Origin: Burkholderia paludis
GTDB lineage: Bacteria; Pseudomonadota; Gammaproteobacteria; Burkholderiales; Burkholderiaceae
Length of the DNA stretch: 64,000 nt
Direction: 5' to 3'
Assembly: GCF_000732615.1 (NCBI RefSeq)
Contig: NZ_JPGL01000012.1
Location: forward strand, 142,749 to 206,748
Position numbers and translations under genes: made by a program. Under the pieces are notes generated by a model. The model saw nothing but the letters and a program-made list of their open reading frames with translations, made no database searches and had not been told where the DNA came from. This document shows, piece by piece, positions 7,506 through 18,400 of the stretch (its first letter is position 1; each line of letters starts with the position of its first letter).

Positions 7506-8297
7506 TCACCGCGCATCCCGCTGCGCCCGCTCCGCCGCCGCGATGATCGCGTCGGCCACGGCCGTCGGCCGGCTCAGCATCGCGACATGGCTGCCGTTCA
7601 CGCGCGCGACCGTCGCGCCGATCCGCTTCGCCATCGCCTCCTGCAACGCCGGATCGATCATCCTGTCCTGCGTCGTCACGACGAACGTCGACGGCTTCGC
7701 GTGCCACGCGGCCTGCGCGACCTTCTCCGAGAGGCACCCGCCGTACCACGGCCCCTGTGTCGCCGCGACGAGGTGCTGCTGCGCGGGCGGCAGGTCCGGC
7801 GCGAAATCCTGCGCGATCGCCTGGTCCGACAGCGTCGCGAAACCGCCCGCATCCTTGCGCAGCTCACCGGCCCATGCGGGCGCAGGCAGCCCTTGCGTGA
7901 CATCGGCGATCGACTGGCCGCTGTCGGGCGCGAACGCCGCGACATAGACGAGCGACTTCACCTTGTCGTCGTTGCCGGCCTCGCTGATCACGACGCCGGC
8001 CCACGAATGGCCCACCAGCACGACCGGCCCCTTCTGCCCGTCGATCGCGCGCTTCGTGGCGGCCGCATCGTCCGCGAGCGAACTCAGCGGATTCTGCACC
8101 GACACCACGTGCAGCCCGCGCGCCTCTAGCAGCGGGATCACGCGGTTCCAGCTCGACCCGTCGGCGAACGCGCCGTGCACGAGCACGACGTTGGTGCCCT
8201 TCAGGTCCGCCTTCGGCGCAGCGTGCGCCGCGACCGCACTGCCCAGTCCGCCGACCATCGCGGCGGATACCAGTACGCGTTTCATCAAACCGGCCAT
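7506..8297 (-). CDS. exported alpha/beta hydrolase
   Basis: An alpha/beta-hydrolase-fold protein, 263 aa, with a Sec signal peptide (MKRVLVSAAMVGGLGSAVAAHA, cleavage near AHA-APK). The oxyanion HG is in VLVHGAFADGSSW, the nucleophile Ser is in LVGHSWAGVV, and the catalytic His is in NGSHVAMLSRP near the C-terminus, so a full triad is present. It matches the small esterase / salicylate-esterase-like group whose substrates are poorly known. AGGAG precedes the ATG by 7 nt. A DUF4148 gene lies 84 nt upstream on the same strand. Likely periplasmic. Confidence 0.88.
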   Translation of the reverse strand: MAGLMKRVLVSAAMVGGLGSAVAAHAAPKADLKGTNVVLVHGAFADGSSWNRVIPLLEARGLHVVSVQNPLSSLADDAAATKRAIDGQKGPVVLVGHSWAGVVISEAGNDDKVKSLVYVAAFAPDSGQSIADVTQGLPAPAWAGELRKDAGGFATLSDQAIAQDFAPDLPPAQQHLVAATQGPWYGGCLSEKVAQAAWHAKPSTFVVTTQDRMIDPALQEAMAKRIGATVARVNGSHVAMLSRPTAVADAIIAAAERAQRDAR

Positions 8298-8381
8298 CGT
8301 CCTGCTCCTTTCTCTGTCGTGTCGTTCGAATGACGTGCCTCGGCAGCAGCCGCGCCCGCATGCGGCGGACGCGGCGCCGGG

Positions 8382-8708
8382 TCACGAATGGGCATACAGG
8401 TCGTCGGCGGCGTTCCGTCCGGCGCGCGACGGGGCATCCCGATGGCCGGCAGGCGCCGATGCATCGGCCATGTTGTCGCCCTGCGACTTCGACGGGCCGT
8501 TCTGGTCGGAGCGCGCGACCTGCAGCGCGGCGGCGATGTCGTCCGGGTAGTGCGGCTCGCTCTGCGCCGGGTGGTAGCCGGCCTGTTCGAGGCGGACGAG
8601 TTCGGCACGCACGTCGGCACGCGTCAGGCCGTGGCCCGCGGTATCGGCGAACAACCAGGCGGGGACGGCGGCGAGCGCGGCAACGGCGAGGATTCGGGCG
8701 GCTTTCAT
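8382..8708 (-). CDS. DUF4148 domain-containing exported protein
   Basis: A small periplasmic protein, 108 aa, with a signal peptide (MKAARILAVAALAAVPAWLFA). The DUF4148 core LTRADVRAELVRLEQAGYHPAQSEPHYPDDIAAALQ is typical of Burkholderiaceae, which encode many paralogues of unknown function. The tail after residue 65 is polar and probably disordered. AAGGAGAA precedes the ATG. A 12-bp direct repeat lies 50-121 nt upstream and may be an operator. Confidence 0.88.
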   Translation of the reverse strand: MKAARILAVAALAAVPAWLFADTAGHGLTRADVRAELVRLEQAGYHPAQSEPHYPDDIAAALQVARSDQNGPSKSQGDNMADASAPAGHRDAPSRAGRNAADDLYAHS

Positions 8709-8757
8709 CAGGGTTCTCCTTCAAGGAAATGGGTCTGTCGATCATTCGGCATCCGAT

Positions 8758-8829
8758 GCATGTTTCCGGCATCGAACGTTTGCTGCATGTCGACAGTAGA
8801 ACCCGCGCACGTATCCGGCATGTTTCCGG
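8758..8829. promoter_or_regulatory. two copies of GCATGTTTCCGG, 60 bp apart
   Basis: The 12-mer occurs at 8758-8769 and 8818-8829, in the same orientation, upstream of the DUF4148 gene (ATG at 8708). Two exact copies within one upstream region suggest a transcription-factor site pair. Confidence 0.4.
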
Positions 8830-8929
8830 AACCGGGGCTTTACGCATGCCTGTTTGTCCGGAACGCCCGCAGATACGCTGCGATACACATCCGCCCGCCG
8901 CCGCGCTTCCAGCTCCCCGCGCACCCATG

Positions 8930-8960
8930 AAAAAAGGCGTGCCTCGCGCGGCACGCCTTT
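8930..8960 (-). terminator. rho-independent terminator of the cytochrome gene
   Basis: Read on the minus strand: AGGCGTGCC, a 6-nt loop, GGCACGCCT, then six T. It stands 27 nt after the stop of the cytochrome-like gene. The other side ends in CTTT, so it may act weakly in both directions. Confidence 0.85.
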
Positions 8961-8986
8961 CGCTTCGCCGGTCACGCGCGCTCACG

Positions 8987-9529
8987 TCATGGCGCGAGCC
9001 GCGTGAACACGTCGTCGTGGTTCTTCACCCGCGCCTGGTGGCACGCGAAACACGTCTGGTGCTGGCCGATGTCGGCCGGCACGCCGTCGATGAAACGCCC
9101 GTAGCCCCAGCCGCCCGTCGACGCATAGCGCCGCGAATCCTTCACCATCACCTGCACGGTCGTCGCGTGGCCGGGCACCGTCGCCGGCGCGAACTCGTCG
9201 GACTGCCTGCGCTTGTACGCGAGCTTCACGAGGATCGCGCCGTCGGGGAACGGCAGCGTCGCCTGTTCGAGCGCGCGGATCGCGACGGGGTTGCCGAGCA
9301 CCACGCGCAGCTCGTCGAGCGGCGCGGCCTCTTCGGCCGGCGCGACCATTTCCCACTTGCGGTAGCCGGGCGGAATCGACACGCCGTAGATCGGCGACAC
9401 GGCCGCCGCCGGCTTCGGCTGCTCCGCGAACGCTGCCGGCCCGCCGGCAGCCCACACGCCGGCCAGCAGCACGCCCGCGACGAGCGCGCGGTGCGCACCG
9501 CGACGCCACTCCCCCACGCCCGCCCACAT
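8987..9529 (-). CDS. exported c-type cytochrome, cytochrome P460-like
   Basis: A periplasmic haem protein of 180 aa. It has an N-terminal signal segment (about residues 14-36, ending AAFA), a central cytochrome P460-type domain (GVSIPPGYRKWEMVAP, ILVKLAYKRR) and a C-terminal CFACH (C160-xx-CH) haem c motif. P460 enzymes oxidise hydroxylamine or related nitrogen compounds through a Lys-haem crosslink; whether this member does so cannot be told. Its ATG shares one base with the stop of the upstream hydrolase (TGATG), a strong sign of translational coupling. A terminator follows. Confidence 0.85.
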   Translation of the reverse strand: MWAGVGEWRRGAHRALVAGVLLAGVWAAGGPAAFAEQPKPAAAVSPIYGVSIPPGYRKWEMVAPAEEAAPLDELRVVLGNPVAIRALEQATLPFPDGAILVKLAYKRRQSDEFAPATVPGHATTVQVMVKDSRRYASTGGWGYGRFIDGVPADIGQHQTCFACHQARVKNHDDVFTRLAP

Positions 9530-10572
9530 CACAGCTGCTCCACTTGCAGGATTGCGTCGGCGAACGCCTGCGGCGCTTCCTGCGGCAGGTTGTGGCCGAT
9601 GCCGCCGGAGATCGTCCGGTGCTGGTACTTGCCCGCGAACTTCTTCGCATACGCGGCCGGCTCCGGATGCGGCGCGCCGTTCGCGTCGCCTTCCATCGTG
9701 ATCGTCGGCGCCGTGATGACGGGCCCCGCCGCCAGCCGCCGCTCGATCTCGTCGTATTGCGCCTCGCCCTTCGCGAGCCCGAGGCGCCAGCGATAGTTGT
9801 GGATCACGACGGCCACATGATCGGGATTCCGGAACGATGCCGCCGTGCGCGCGTAGGTCTCGTCGGAGAACTGCCACTTCGGCGACGCGAGTTGCCAGAT
9901 CAGCTTGTTGAACGCATCGCGGTTCGCCGCATAGCCCAGCGCGCCGCGCTCGGTCGTGAAGTAGAACTGGTACCACCACTGGAATTCGGCCTGCGGCGGC
10001 AGCGGCTTGCGGTTCGCCTCCTGGCTGCCGATCAGGTAGCCGCTCACCGACACCAGCGCCTTCACGCGCTGCGGCCACAGCGCCGCGACGATGTCGGCGG
10101 TGCGCGCGCCCCAGTCGTAGCCGCCGAACACCGCGCGCTCGATCTTCAGCGCGTCCATCAGCGCGACGATGTCGACGGCCGTCACCGCCTGCTGGCCGTT
10201 GCGCACCGTGTCGGCCGAACGGAACGTCGTCGTGCCGTAGCCGCGCAGGTAAGGCACGATCACGCGATAGCCGGCCGCGACCAGCAGCGGCGCGACGTCC
10301 GCATAGCTGTGGATGTCGTACGGCCAGCCGTGCAGCAGGAACACCGCGGGGCCGTCCCTCGGCCCGAGGTCCGCATACCCGACGTTGAGCACGCCCGCGT
10401 CGATCTGGTGGATCGTGCCCAGCGACGCGACGCCGGCCGGGCGCTGCGCCGCCGGGGCGTTGGGCGCCGGCTGCGCCTGCGCCAGCGCGCCGAATCCGAG
10501 GTCGGCGAGGCTCAGGCTCGCCAGGGTCGAGCCCAGGATCAGGCGGCGGCGGGTATTCACGGTATCGGGCAT
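9529..10572 (-). CDS. Tat-exported alpha/beta hydrolase, epoxide-hydrolase/dehalogenase-like
   Basis: The 347-aa protein starts with a twin-arginine-like signal (TRRRLILGSTLASLSLADLG, cleavage near AQA). The nucleophile is Asp in FGGYDWGARTAD, as in epoxide hydrolases and haloalkane dehalogenases. The oxyanion motif is LLHGWPYDIHSY and the catalytic His is in GGIGHNLPQEAP. The ATG at 10572 has a GGAG site; a longer upstream reading is unsupported. It is translationally coupled to the cytochrome-like gene downstream, so the two probably act together in the periplasm. The substrate is unknown. Confidence 0.88.
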   Translation of the reverse strand: MPDTVNTRRRLILGSTLASLSLADLGFGALAQAQPAPNAPAAQRPAGVASLGTIHQIDAGVLNVGYADLGPRDGPAVFLLHGWPYDIHSYADVAPLLVAAGYRVIVPYLRGYGTTTFRSADTVRNGQQAVTAVDIVALMDALKIERAVFGGYDWGARTADIVAALWPQRVKALVSVSGYLIGSQEANRKPLPPQAEFQWWYQFYFTTERGALGYAANRDAFNKLIWQLASPKWQFSDETYARTAASFRNPDHVAVVIHNYRWRLGLAKGEAQYDEIERRLAAGPVITAPTITMEGDANGAPHPEPAAYAKKFAGKYQHRTISGGIGHNLPQEAPQAFADAILQVEQL

Positions 10573-10899
10573 GACGTGTTCTCCAGTGTCGGTTTCCAAG
10601 GAAGGCGCCCGCGGCACGTGCGGGCATTCGGGTCGCGCCGTTCGCGGCGGCCGCACATCGAACCGCGCCGCCGCGTGAAGCGCTTCACCGGTTTTATAGC
10701 GGAACGCCCGGAAGGCTTTGTATCCCAACGTATCCGCGTGCGAACACGACATACAGCGATTCAAAAATCGCCGGGGAAACGACGCTTCCGGGCGTCCTCG
10801 CCTACCCGTTCCGTCGCGACAGCCCGCCGCGTGCGCCGGGCCAGCCAGCGAACGCGGGCCGCATCGGCAACCGGCCCGCGTTGGCCCGGCGTCGCCCGC

Positions 10900-12180
10900 C
10901 TACGCGCGACGCAACGGCCGCAACCCGGCCCGCACCTCGCGGGCAAACAGGTCCGGCTCCTCCCATGCCGCGAAATGCCCGCCCTTGTCGACTTCGTTGA
11001 AGTAGATCAGGTTGTGATAGCTGCGCTCGGCCCAGCTGCGCGGCGCCTGGTAGATCTCGCCGGGGAACACCGTGATCGCGGCCGGCAGCGCGATATCCAC
11101 CGCGTTGAAGTTGTTCGAGTGATCCTCCCAGTAGATCTGCGCGGCCGATGTCGCGGTGTTCGTCAGCCAGTACAGCGAGATGTCGTCGAGAATCTCGTCG
11201 CGCGGAATCGAGCGTTCGGGCACGCCGCCGCTGTACGTCCACTGCGAGATCTTGTCGAACATCCACGCGGCCTGCCCGGACGGCGAATCGGCGAGCGCAT
11301 AGCCGACCGTCTGCGGGCGCGTGACCATCATCGCCGAGTAGCCGCAGTTGTCGCGATAGAACGTCGCGAGCTTCTCGTACGCGGCCGTCTCCTTCGGCGA
11401 CAGCGACGCCGGCGCGGGCGCATCGGTCGCGAGCAGCGTCGCGATGTCCGGCGGCACCGTCGCCGGCATGTTCACGTGTATCCCGGCCAGCCCCTGCACG
11501 CGCTGCATCGCCATCCGGTGCGAGATCACCGAGCCGCAGTCGCCGCCCTGCGACACGAAGCGCGTATAGCCGAGGCGCGCCATCAGCTCGCCCCATGCGC
11601 GCGCGATGTGGTCGGAACCCCAGCCGGTCTGCGTCGGCCGCCCGGAGAAACCGAAGCCCGGCAACGACGGCACGACGACATGGAACGCATCGTCCGCGCT
11701 CGCGCCGTGCGCGGTCGGGTCGGTCAGCGGCCCGATCGCCTTCAGCAACTCGAAGATCGAACCGGGCCAGCCGTGCGTCATGATCAACGGCAGCGCATTC
11801 TCGTGCCGCGAGCGCACGTGAATGAAGTGAATGTCGAGCCCGTCGATTTCCGTGATGAACATCGGGAAGCCGTTCAGGCGCGCCTCACCCTTGCGCCAGT
11901 CGTACTCGGTGCCCCAGTAGCGCAGCAGCGCCTGCATGCGCGCGAGCCGCACGCCCTGCGATTCGTCGGCAACGGTCTCGCGGCCCGGCCAGCGCGTCGC
12001 GGCGATGCGGCGCCGCAGGTCGGCCACGGCGTCGTCGGGAATGTGGGCGGTGAACGGGCGTATGCCGCTCGCGCCGGTCGCGGCACGCAGCGCCGCCGTG
12101 GGCAGCATCGCCGAGACCCCGGCGGCCACGGATGTGGCCAGCAGGTGGCGACGCATCGGGGAAAACGGTGTGGAAGACAT
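10900..12180 (-). CDS. exported epoxide hydrolase, EHN-domain family
   Basis: A juvenile-hormone/microsomal epoxide-hydrolase-type enzyme, 426 aa. It has a signal sequence with MRRHLLATSVAAG (Tat-like, cleavage near LRA), the N-terminal EHN domain (IRPFTAHIPDDAVADLRRRI to residue ~140), then the alpha/beta-hydrolase core. The nucleophile Asp is in SQGGDCGSVISH, the oxyanion motif in MTHGWPGSIFE, and the His in KGGHFAAWEEPDLFA. It hydrolyses epoxides to diols; the natural substrate is unknown. AGGAG lies 9 nt before the ATG. It is transcribed toward the preceding hydrolase pair but separated by 327 nt, so it is probably its own unit. Confidence 0.9.
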   Translation of the reverse strand: MSSTPFSPMRRHLLATSVAAGVSAMLPTAALRAATGASGIRPFTAHIPDDAVADLRRRIAATRWPGRETVADESQGVRLARMQALLRYWGTEYDWRKGEARLNGFPMFITEIDGLDIHFIHVRSRHENALPLIMTHGWPGSIFELLKAIGPLTDPTAHGASADDAFHVVVPSLPGFGFSGRPTQTGWGSDHIARAWGELMARLGYTRFVSQGGDCGSVISHRMAMQRVQGLAGIHVNMPATVPPDIATLLATDAPAPASLSPKETAAYEKLATFYRDNCGYSAMMVTRPQTVGYALADSPSGQAAWMFDKISQWTYSGGVPERSIPRDEILDDISLYWLTNTATSAAQIYWEDHSNNFNAVDIALPAAITVFPGEIYQAPRSWAERSYHNLIYFNEVDKGGHFAAWEEPDLFAREVRAGLRPLRRA

Positions 12181-12217
12181 CGTGCGGCATCTCCTTTCGT
12201 GAAGTGGAAAGTGAACA

Positions 12218-12359
12218 TGCCGCGCGCGCAAGCGCACCGTGGCTTTCAATCCGGCGCGCCCTCGTCACGCGGCGTCGCTCATTTGAAAGGTCCGATGTAT
12301 CCGGGATTTGTCCCGTTTGTATGTGTATGTAGCAGCCGCTTGCGGTGGCTGCGCGGCGA
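12218..12359 (+). repeat. 142-bp divergent direct repeat, copy A
   Basis: It aligns without gaps to 23170-23311 in the same orientation. My base-by-base count is 110 identities of 142 (about 77%). Best-conserved stretches are TGCCGCGCGC, TCCGGCGCGCC and CTGCGCGGCGA. The two copies bracket the autotransporter and response-regulator genes. Origin unknown. Confidence 0.75.
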
Positions 12360-12433
12360 CAGGAAGCCGCCGACGCCCGGTTTCGGGCCGTGACGCGGTC
12401 ACGCCCTCTCGCGCTTGTCCTGCTTGAACGACG

Positions 12434-12453
12434 GGGGGCGGCCGGCCGCCCCC
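12434..12453 (-). terminator. 20-bp GC palindrome after the autotransporter gene
   Basis: GGGGGCGGCCGGCCGCCCCC is a perfect palindrome 35-54 nt past the stop codon of the giant autotransporter. It has no T-run. It could pause or end transcription; function uncertain. Confidence 0.35.
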
Positions 12454-12487
12454 GCATGGCGCTGCCGGCCGGCGGCCCGGCCCGCGT

Positions 12488-15400
12488 TCAGAACTGGTAG
12501 CCCACCCGGACGCTGCCCTGCTGCATCGACGCCCCCCCGGTGTTGATGACGGCGTCGTAGTTCAACGACACGTCGAGGCGCTTCGACAGATGCATCGAGA
12601 CACCGGCGCCGGTCGAGAGATACCCGTGCGGCAAGTTCGTCCCCGGCGCCGCGAACTGCGTCCCGTCCTGCGCGGCAACCGTGATCGCGCGGTGCGTGTC
12701 GAGCACCTCGCGGGCGTAACCCAAGCGCAACTGCACGTTCACCGGCTTGAGTTCGCTGCCGAAGGCCTGATCGAGCGTGACGCCGGCATAGGGCTGCAGG
12801 CTGTGGACGTTGTCGGTGCCGACGTTCAGGTCCTGGCCGCCCGCCCCGCTTTCGCCGAAACCGTTCGCGTGGAAGTAGGCGTAACGCAGGCCGATACGCG
12901 GGGTCAACGTCACGCCGCCGAATGCGAGCGGCAGGCTGGCCTGCGCGCCCGTGGTCACTTCCTGGCCCATGTGGTCGCCCGTGGCGCTGCCCGGCGCGCC
13001 GAGCGGGCGCTTCTGCGCAAGGAAGTCGAGGCCCGCGCCCAGCGTCGCCGCGAGGTTCACCGGCCCCACGAAGCGGCTGCCGTACAGCGCGGCGCGCAGC
13101 GTGTCGGTCGTGCCCGTGTCGCCGGTGACCTGCTCGCCGATGTCCGCGTGACTGTAGCTCGCGGCCACCCCGACCGTATAGTCGCCGCGCTTCTGGTCGA
13201 GCCCGGCAAGGAAGCCGTAGCGGGTCGACTGGAAGCCGGGCGCGCCGTTCGTGCCGCCGACCTTGGTCTGGCTGGCCGTCGCGGTGATCCAGCCGTCCGG
13301 GTTCGCGGCCGTCGCGGCCGATGCGCGGTCGAGACGATCGAGCAGCGCGCTGCCGGCCGCCTGGGCGCCGAGCGCGACCGACGTGCCCACCGCCGTATAG
13401 ATGCCGGTGTCGACCGGTGCGACCACGATCGGCGCGCCCGGCGTAGCCGGCGCGCCGGGCGCGCTCAGCGTGAGGTCGACGGCGGTCGCGCCGTACGCGA
13501 TCGACGGCGTCAGGGTACCGAGGTTCGCGGTGCCGGTGCTGGTGACGTTGCCGAACGTGCCGCTCAGGCTCTGGGCCGCAACGAGCGTGTACTGCTTCGC
13601 CGAATACGTGCCCGGATCGTAGGTGATCGCCAGCGTGCCGCCCAGCGTCGCGGCGCCGTTGACCTTCAGCTGGGACGCCGCCGTCGGGCTGACCTCGACC
13701 GCCAGCGTGGCATTGCCGGCCTGCTTGTAGTTGCCCCCCACCGTCAGCGTACCGATCGAGCCGCCCGGCATGACCGTGCCGTTGTTCGTCACGCTGCCCG
13801 CCACCGTGCCGTGGCCGCGCAGCGTACCCGGCAGATCGACCAGGACGTCGCCGCCGAGCCTGGCCGAAGGCGTATCGATGTCGCCCACCTCGAGCCGGCC
13901 CTGCGCCACTTCGGTGATGCCGCTGAACCCCGCGCTGTTGCCGTTGACGATCAGCGATCCGCTGTTGCCCGAGACCAGCAGCTTGCCCGTGCCGTTGAAG
14001 GTCCCGCCGAAAGTGCCGGCGGCGTTCGTGAGCGTGAGCGTCCGGCTGCCGAGCTCGACCATGCCGCCGCCGGCCAGGTTCGCGACCGAGGCGCCGCTCG
14101 TCGTACCCGAGAGGTTCAGGGTTCCGTTGACGGTGACGCCGCTCGACTGCGCAATGCTGCCCGCGCCGCTCAGCGCCAGTTCCGCGCCGCTGGCGATCGT
14201 GGTGGCGCCCGCGTACGTGTTCGCCCCGGTGAGCGTCTGCGTGCCGCTGGTCATCGTCAGCCCGCTGCCGCCCGAAATCACGCCGCCGAAACTGCCGTTC
14301 ACGCCGGAAAGCGCCAGCCCCGCGTTGCCGAGCGTGACGTTGCCGGTGCCCGACAACGCGCTGATCGCGCCTTCGACCACCAGCTTGCCGTTATCCACGA
14401 CATTGCCCAGCGCGATGTTGTTCGCGTTCGACAGGATGAGCGTGGCGGCGCTCCCGATCGTCGTGATGCCCGAATAGGTGCTGATCCCCGTCAGGGTCTG
14501 GCTACCGCTGGCGATCGTGAGACCGCCGGTGCCGGAAATCGCGCCGCTGTAGACGCCGGTCGCGTTCGTGAGCGTGAGCGTGCGGCTGCCCAGCGTCACG
14601 CCGCCCGAGCCCGTCAGGCTCGTGACCGAGGCGCCGTTCGTCGTGCCCGAGATGTCCAGCGTGCCGTTGTCGATCACGCCGCTCGACTGGGCCACGCTGC
14701 CCGTGCCGCTCAACGCCAGCGTTGCGCCGCGGCCGATCGTGGTCGCCCCCGTGTAGGTGTTCGCACCGCCCAGCGTTTGCGTGCCGCCCGTCAGCGTCAG
14801 CCCGCCGCTGCCGGACATCGCACCGCCGAAGGCGCCCGCGCCTTTCGTCAGCGTGAGCGTCTGGCTGCCCAGCGTCACGCCGCCCGCCCCCGACAGGCTC
14901 GCGAGCGAGACGCCCGCCGTCGCGCCCGAGAGGTTCAGCGTGCCGTTGTCGTTGACCGCGCTCGACGCGATGCTGCCCGCGCCGCTCAATGCCAGCGTCG
15001 CGCCGCCGGCGATCGTGGTCGCGCCCGTGTAGGTGTTCGCGCCGCTCAGCGTTTCGCTGCCGCTCGCCAGTGTCAGTCCGCCGCTGCCGGCAATCGCGCC
15101 GCCAAAGGTGTCGCCGGCCTTCGTCAGCGTGAGCGTCTGGCTCCCCAGCGTCACGCCGCCCGAACCCGCCAGGCTCGTGACCGCAGCACCCGCCGTCGTA
15201 CCCGAGAGATCGAGCACACCGTTGTCGGCAACCGCGCTCGACGCGATGCTGCCCGTGCCGCTCAATGCCAGCGTCGCACCGCCGGCGATCGCGGTTGCGC
15301 CCGTGTAGGTGTTCGCGCCGCCCAGCGTTTCGGTGCCGCTCGCCAGCGTCAGCCCGCCGCTGCCTGCAATTGCGCCGCCGAAAGTATCGCCGGCCTTCGT

Positions 15401-18400
15401 CAGCGTGAGCGTCTGGCTGCCCAGCGTGACCCCGCCCGAACCCGCCAGGCTCGCGAGCGACGCACCCGCCGTCGTGCCCGAGAGGTCCAGCGTCCCGTTG
15501 TCGATCACGCCGCTCGACCGGGCCACACTGCCCGTACCGCTCAATGCCAGCGTCGCGCCGCCGGCGATCGTGGTTGCGCCCGTGTAGGTGTTCGCGCCGC
15601 CCAGCGTTTCCGTGCCGCTCGCCAGCGTCAGCCCGCCGTTGCCCGCAATCGCGCCGCTGAACGTGTTCGCGGCCTTGGTCAGCGTCAGTGTCTGGTTGCC
15701 GAGCGTCACGCTCCCCGAACCCAGGAGGGTCGAGATCGACGCGCCGGCCGTCGTGCCCGAGAGGTCCAGCGCGCCGTCGTCGACAATGCCGGCCGACTGG
15801 GCGATGCTGCCCGCGCCGCTCAGCGCGAGCGTCGCGCCGCTGTCGATCAGCGTCACGCCCGTATAGGCGTTCGCCCCACTCAACGTCAGCGTGCCGGCAC
15901 CGTTGCTGCTGGTGACGCTCAGGCCGCCCGCGCCGCCGATGACGCCGCCGAGGGTCGACGCCTGGCCGTCGGTGTCGACCGTGCCGCCGCGACTGTTCAG
16001 CGTCACACTGCGGCTGGACGTGATGCCCGCCGTCGTCCGAAGCGTACCGCCATTGAGCGTCAGCGCGCCCGAGGCGGCGCCCAGATTCGCGTCCGACGAC
16101 ACGACCAGCGTGCCGGCCTCGATCGTCGTGCCGCCCGTATAGGTATTGGCGCCGCCCAGCGTTTCGACGCCGCTCGCCAGCGTCAGCCCGCTGTCGCCGG
16201 AAATCACGCCGCCGAAACTGCCGTTCGCGCCAGAAAGCGTCAGCCCCGAGCCGCCGAGCGCGAGGTTGCCGTTACCCGACAATGCGCCGATCGTGCCTTC
16301 GACCATCATCTTGCCGTAGTCCACGACATTGCCCAGCGCGATGTTGTTCGCATTCGACAGGATGAGCGTGGCGGCGCTCCCGATCGTCGTGATGCCCGTG
16401 TACGTGCTGATCCCCGTCAGGGTCTGGGTGCCGCTGGCGATCGTGAGACCGCCCGTGCCGGAGATCGCGCCGCCGTAGACGCCGGTCGCGTTCGTGAGCG
16501 TGAGCGTGCGGCTGCCCAGCGTCACGCCGCCCGAGCCCGTCAGGCTCGTGACCGAGGCGCCGTTCGTCGTGCCCGAGATGTCCAGCGTGCCGTTGTCGAT
16601 CACGCCGCTCGACTGGGCCACGCTGCCCGCGCCGCTCAGCGCGAGCGTCGCGCCGCCGGCGATCGTGGTCGCGCCCGTGTAGGTGTTCGCACCGCCCAGC
16701 GTTTGCGTGCCGCCCGTCAACGTCAGCCCGCCGCTGCCGGACATCGCACCGCCGAAGGCGCCCGCGCCTTTCGTCAGCGTGAGCGTCTGGCCGCCCAGCG
16801 TCACGCCGCCCGACCCCGACAGGCTCGCGAGCGAGGCGCCCGCCGTCGCGCCCGAGAGGTCCAGCGTGCCGTTGTCGTTGACCGCGCTCGACGCGATGCT
16901 GCCCGCGCCGCTCAGCGCAAGCTTCGCACCGCCGGCGATCGTGGTCGCGCCCGTGTAGGTGTTCGTGCCGCCCAGCGTTTCCGTGCCGCTTGCCAGTGTC
17001 AGCCCGCCATTGCCTGCAATCGCACCACTGAAGGTGTCGCCGGCCTTTGTCAGCGTGAGCGTCTGGTTGCCCAACGTCACGCCGCCCGAACCCGACAGGC
17101 TCGTGACCGCCGCGCCGGCCGTCGTGCCCGAGAGGTCCAGCGTACCGTTGTCGGTCACGCCGCTCGACTTGGCCACGCTGCCCGTGCCGCTCAATGCCAG
17201 CGTTGCGCCGCCGGCGATCGTGGTTGCGCCCGTGTAGGTGTTCGCGCCACCCAGCGTTTCGGTGCCGCTCGCCAGCGTCAGCCCGCCGCTGCCGGCCATC
17301 GCGCCGCCGAAGGTGTCGCCGGCCTTCGTCAGCGTGAGCGTCTGGTTGCCCAGCGTCACGCCGCCCGAACCTGCCAGGCTCGCGAGCGCGGCGCCCGCCG
17401 TCGCGCCCGAGAGGTTCAGCGTACCGTTGTCGGTGACATTGCTTGAAGCAGCGCTGCCCGTGCCGCTCAATGCCAGCGTCGCGCCGCCGGCGATCGTGGT
17501 TGCGCCCGTGTAGGTGTTCGCGCCGCCCAGCGTTTCGGTGCCGCTGGCCAGCGTCAGCCCGCCGTTGCCGGATATCGCGCCACTGAAGGTGTCGCCGGCC
17601 TTCGTCAGCGTGAGCGTCTGGTTGCCGAGCGTCACGCCGCCCGAACCCGCCAGGCTCGCGAGCGAGACGCCCGCCGTCGCGCCCGAGAGATCCAGCGTGC
17701 CGTTGTCGGCGACCGCGCTCGACGCGATGCTGCCCGCGCCGCTCAATGCCAGCGTCGCGCCGCCGGCGATCGTGGTCGCGCCCGTGTAGGTGTTCGCGCC
17801 GCTCAGCGTTTCGGTGCCGCTGGCCAGCGTCAACCCGCCGCTGCCGGCCATCGCGCCGCCGAAGGTGTCGCCGGCCTTCGTCAGCGTCAGCGTCTGGCTG
17901 CCCAGCGTCACGCCGCCCGACCCTGCCAGGCTCGCGATCGACGCACCGTTCGTCGTACCCGAGAGGTCGAGCGTACCGTTGTCGGTCACGCCGCTCGACG
18001 CGATGCTGCCGGCACCGCTCAGCGCCAGCACCGCGCCGCCGGCGATCGTGGTCGCGCCCGAGTACGTGTTCACGCCGCCCAGCGTTTCGGTGCCGCTGGC
18101 CAGCGTCAGCCCGCCGTTGCCCGACATCGCGCCGTTGAACACGCCTGCGGCATTCGTGAGCGTGAGCGTCTGGTTGCCCAGCGTCACGCCGCCCAGGCCC
18201 GTCAGGCTCGCGACCGAGGCGCCGGCCGTCGTGCCCGAGAGGTCCAGCGTGCCGTTGTCGATCACGCCGCTCGACCGGGCCACACTGCCCGTACCGCTCA
18301 ATGCCAGCGTCGCGCCGGCGGCGATCGTGGTCGCACCCGTGTAGGTGTTCGCGCCGCCGAGCGTTTCCGTGCCGCCTTCCAGCGTCAGCCCGCCGCTGCC

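Larger units (their letters stand above)
12181..12487. other. intergenic region with repeat copy A and a palindrome
   Basis: No gene is supported. The gap between the epoxide hydrolase start and the autotransporter stop (both minus strand) holds copy A of a 142-bp divergent repeat and a 20-bp GC palindrome. Confidence 0.6.

Noticed and set aside
9544..12393. 949-codon plus-strand frame across two hydrolases
   Set aside because: Arg-rich shadow of two enzymes with complete catalytic residues. Its C-terminal stretch does fall in the 142-bp repeat, which I report separately.
12434..12453. 20-bp GC palindrome as a recombination or attachment site
   Set aside because: No second copy was seen in the window and no integrase gene is present. 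A transcript-end role is simpler.
12590..17446. 1618-codon open frame antisense to the giant autotransporter
   Set aside because: It is a mirror of the tandem repeats in high-GC DNA. Its product is an Arg/Ala-rich repeat without any domain, and it has no ribosome site. The opposite strand has ESPR, signal peptide, passenger repeats and beta-domain.
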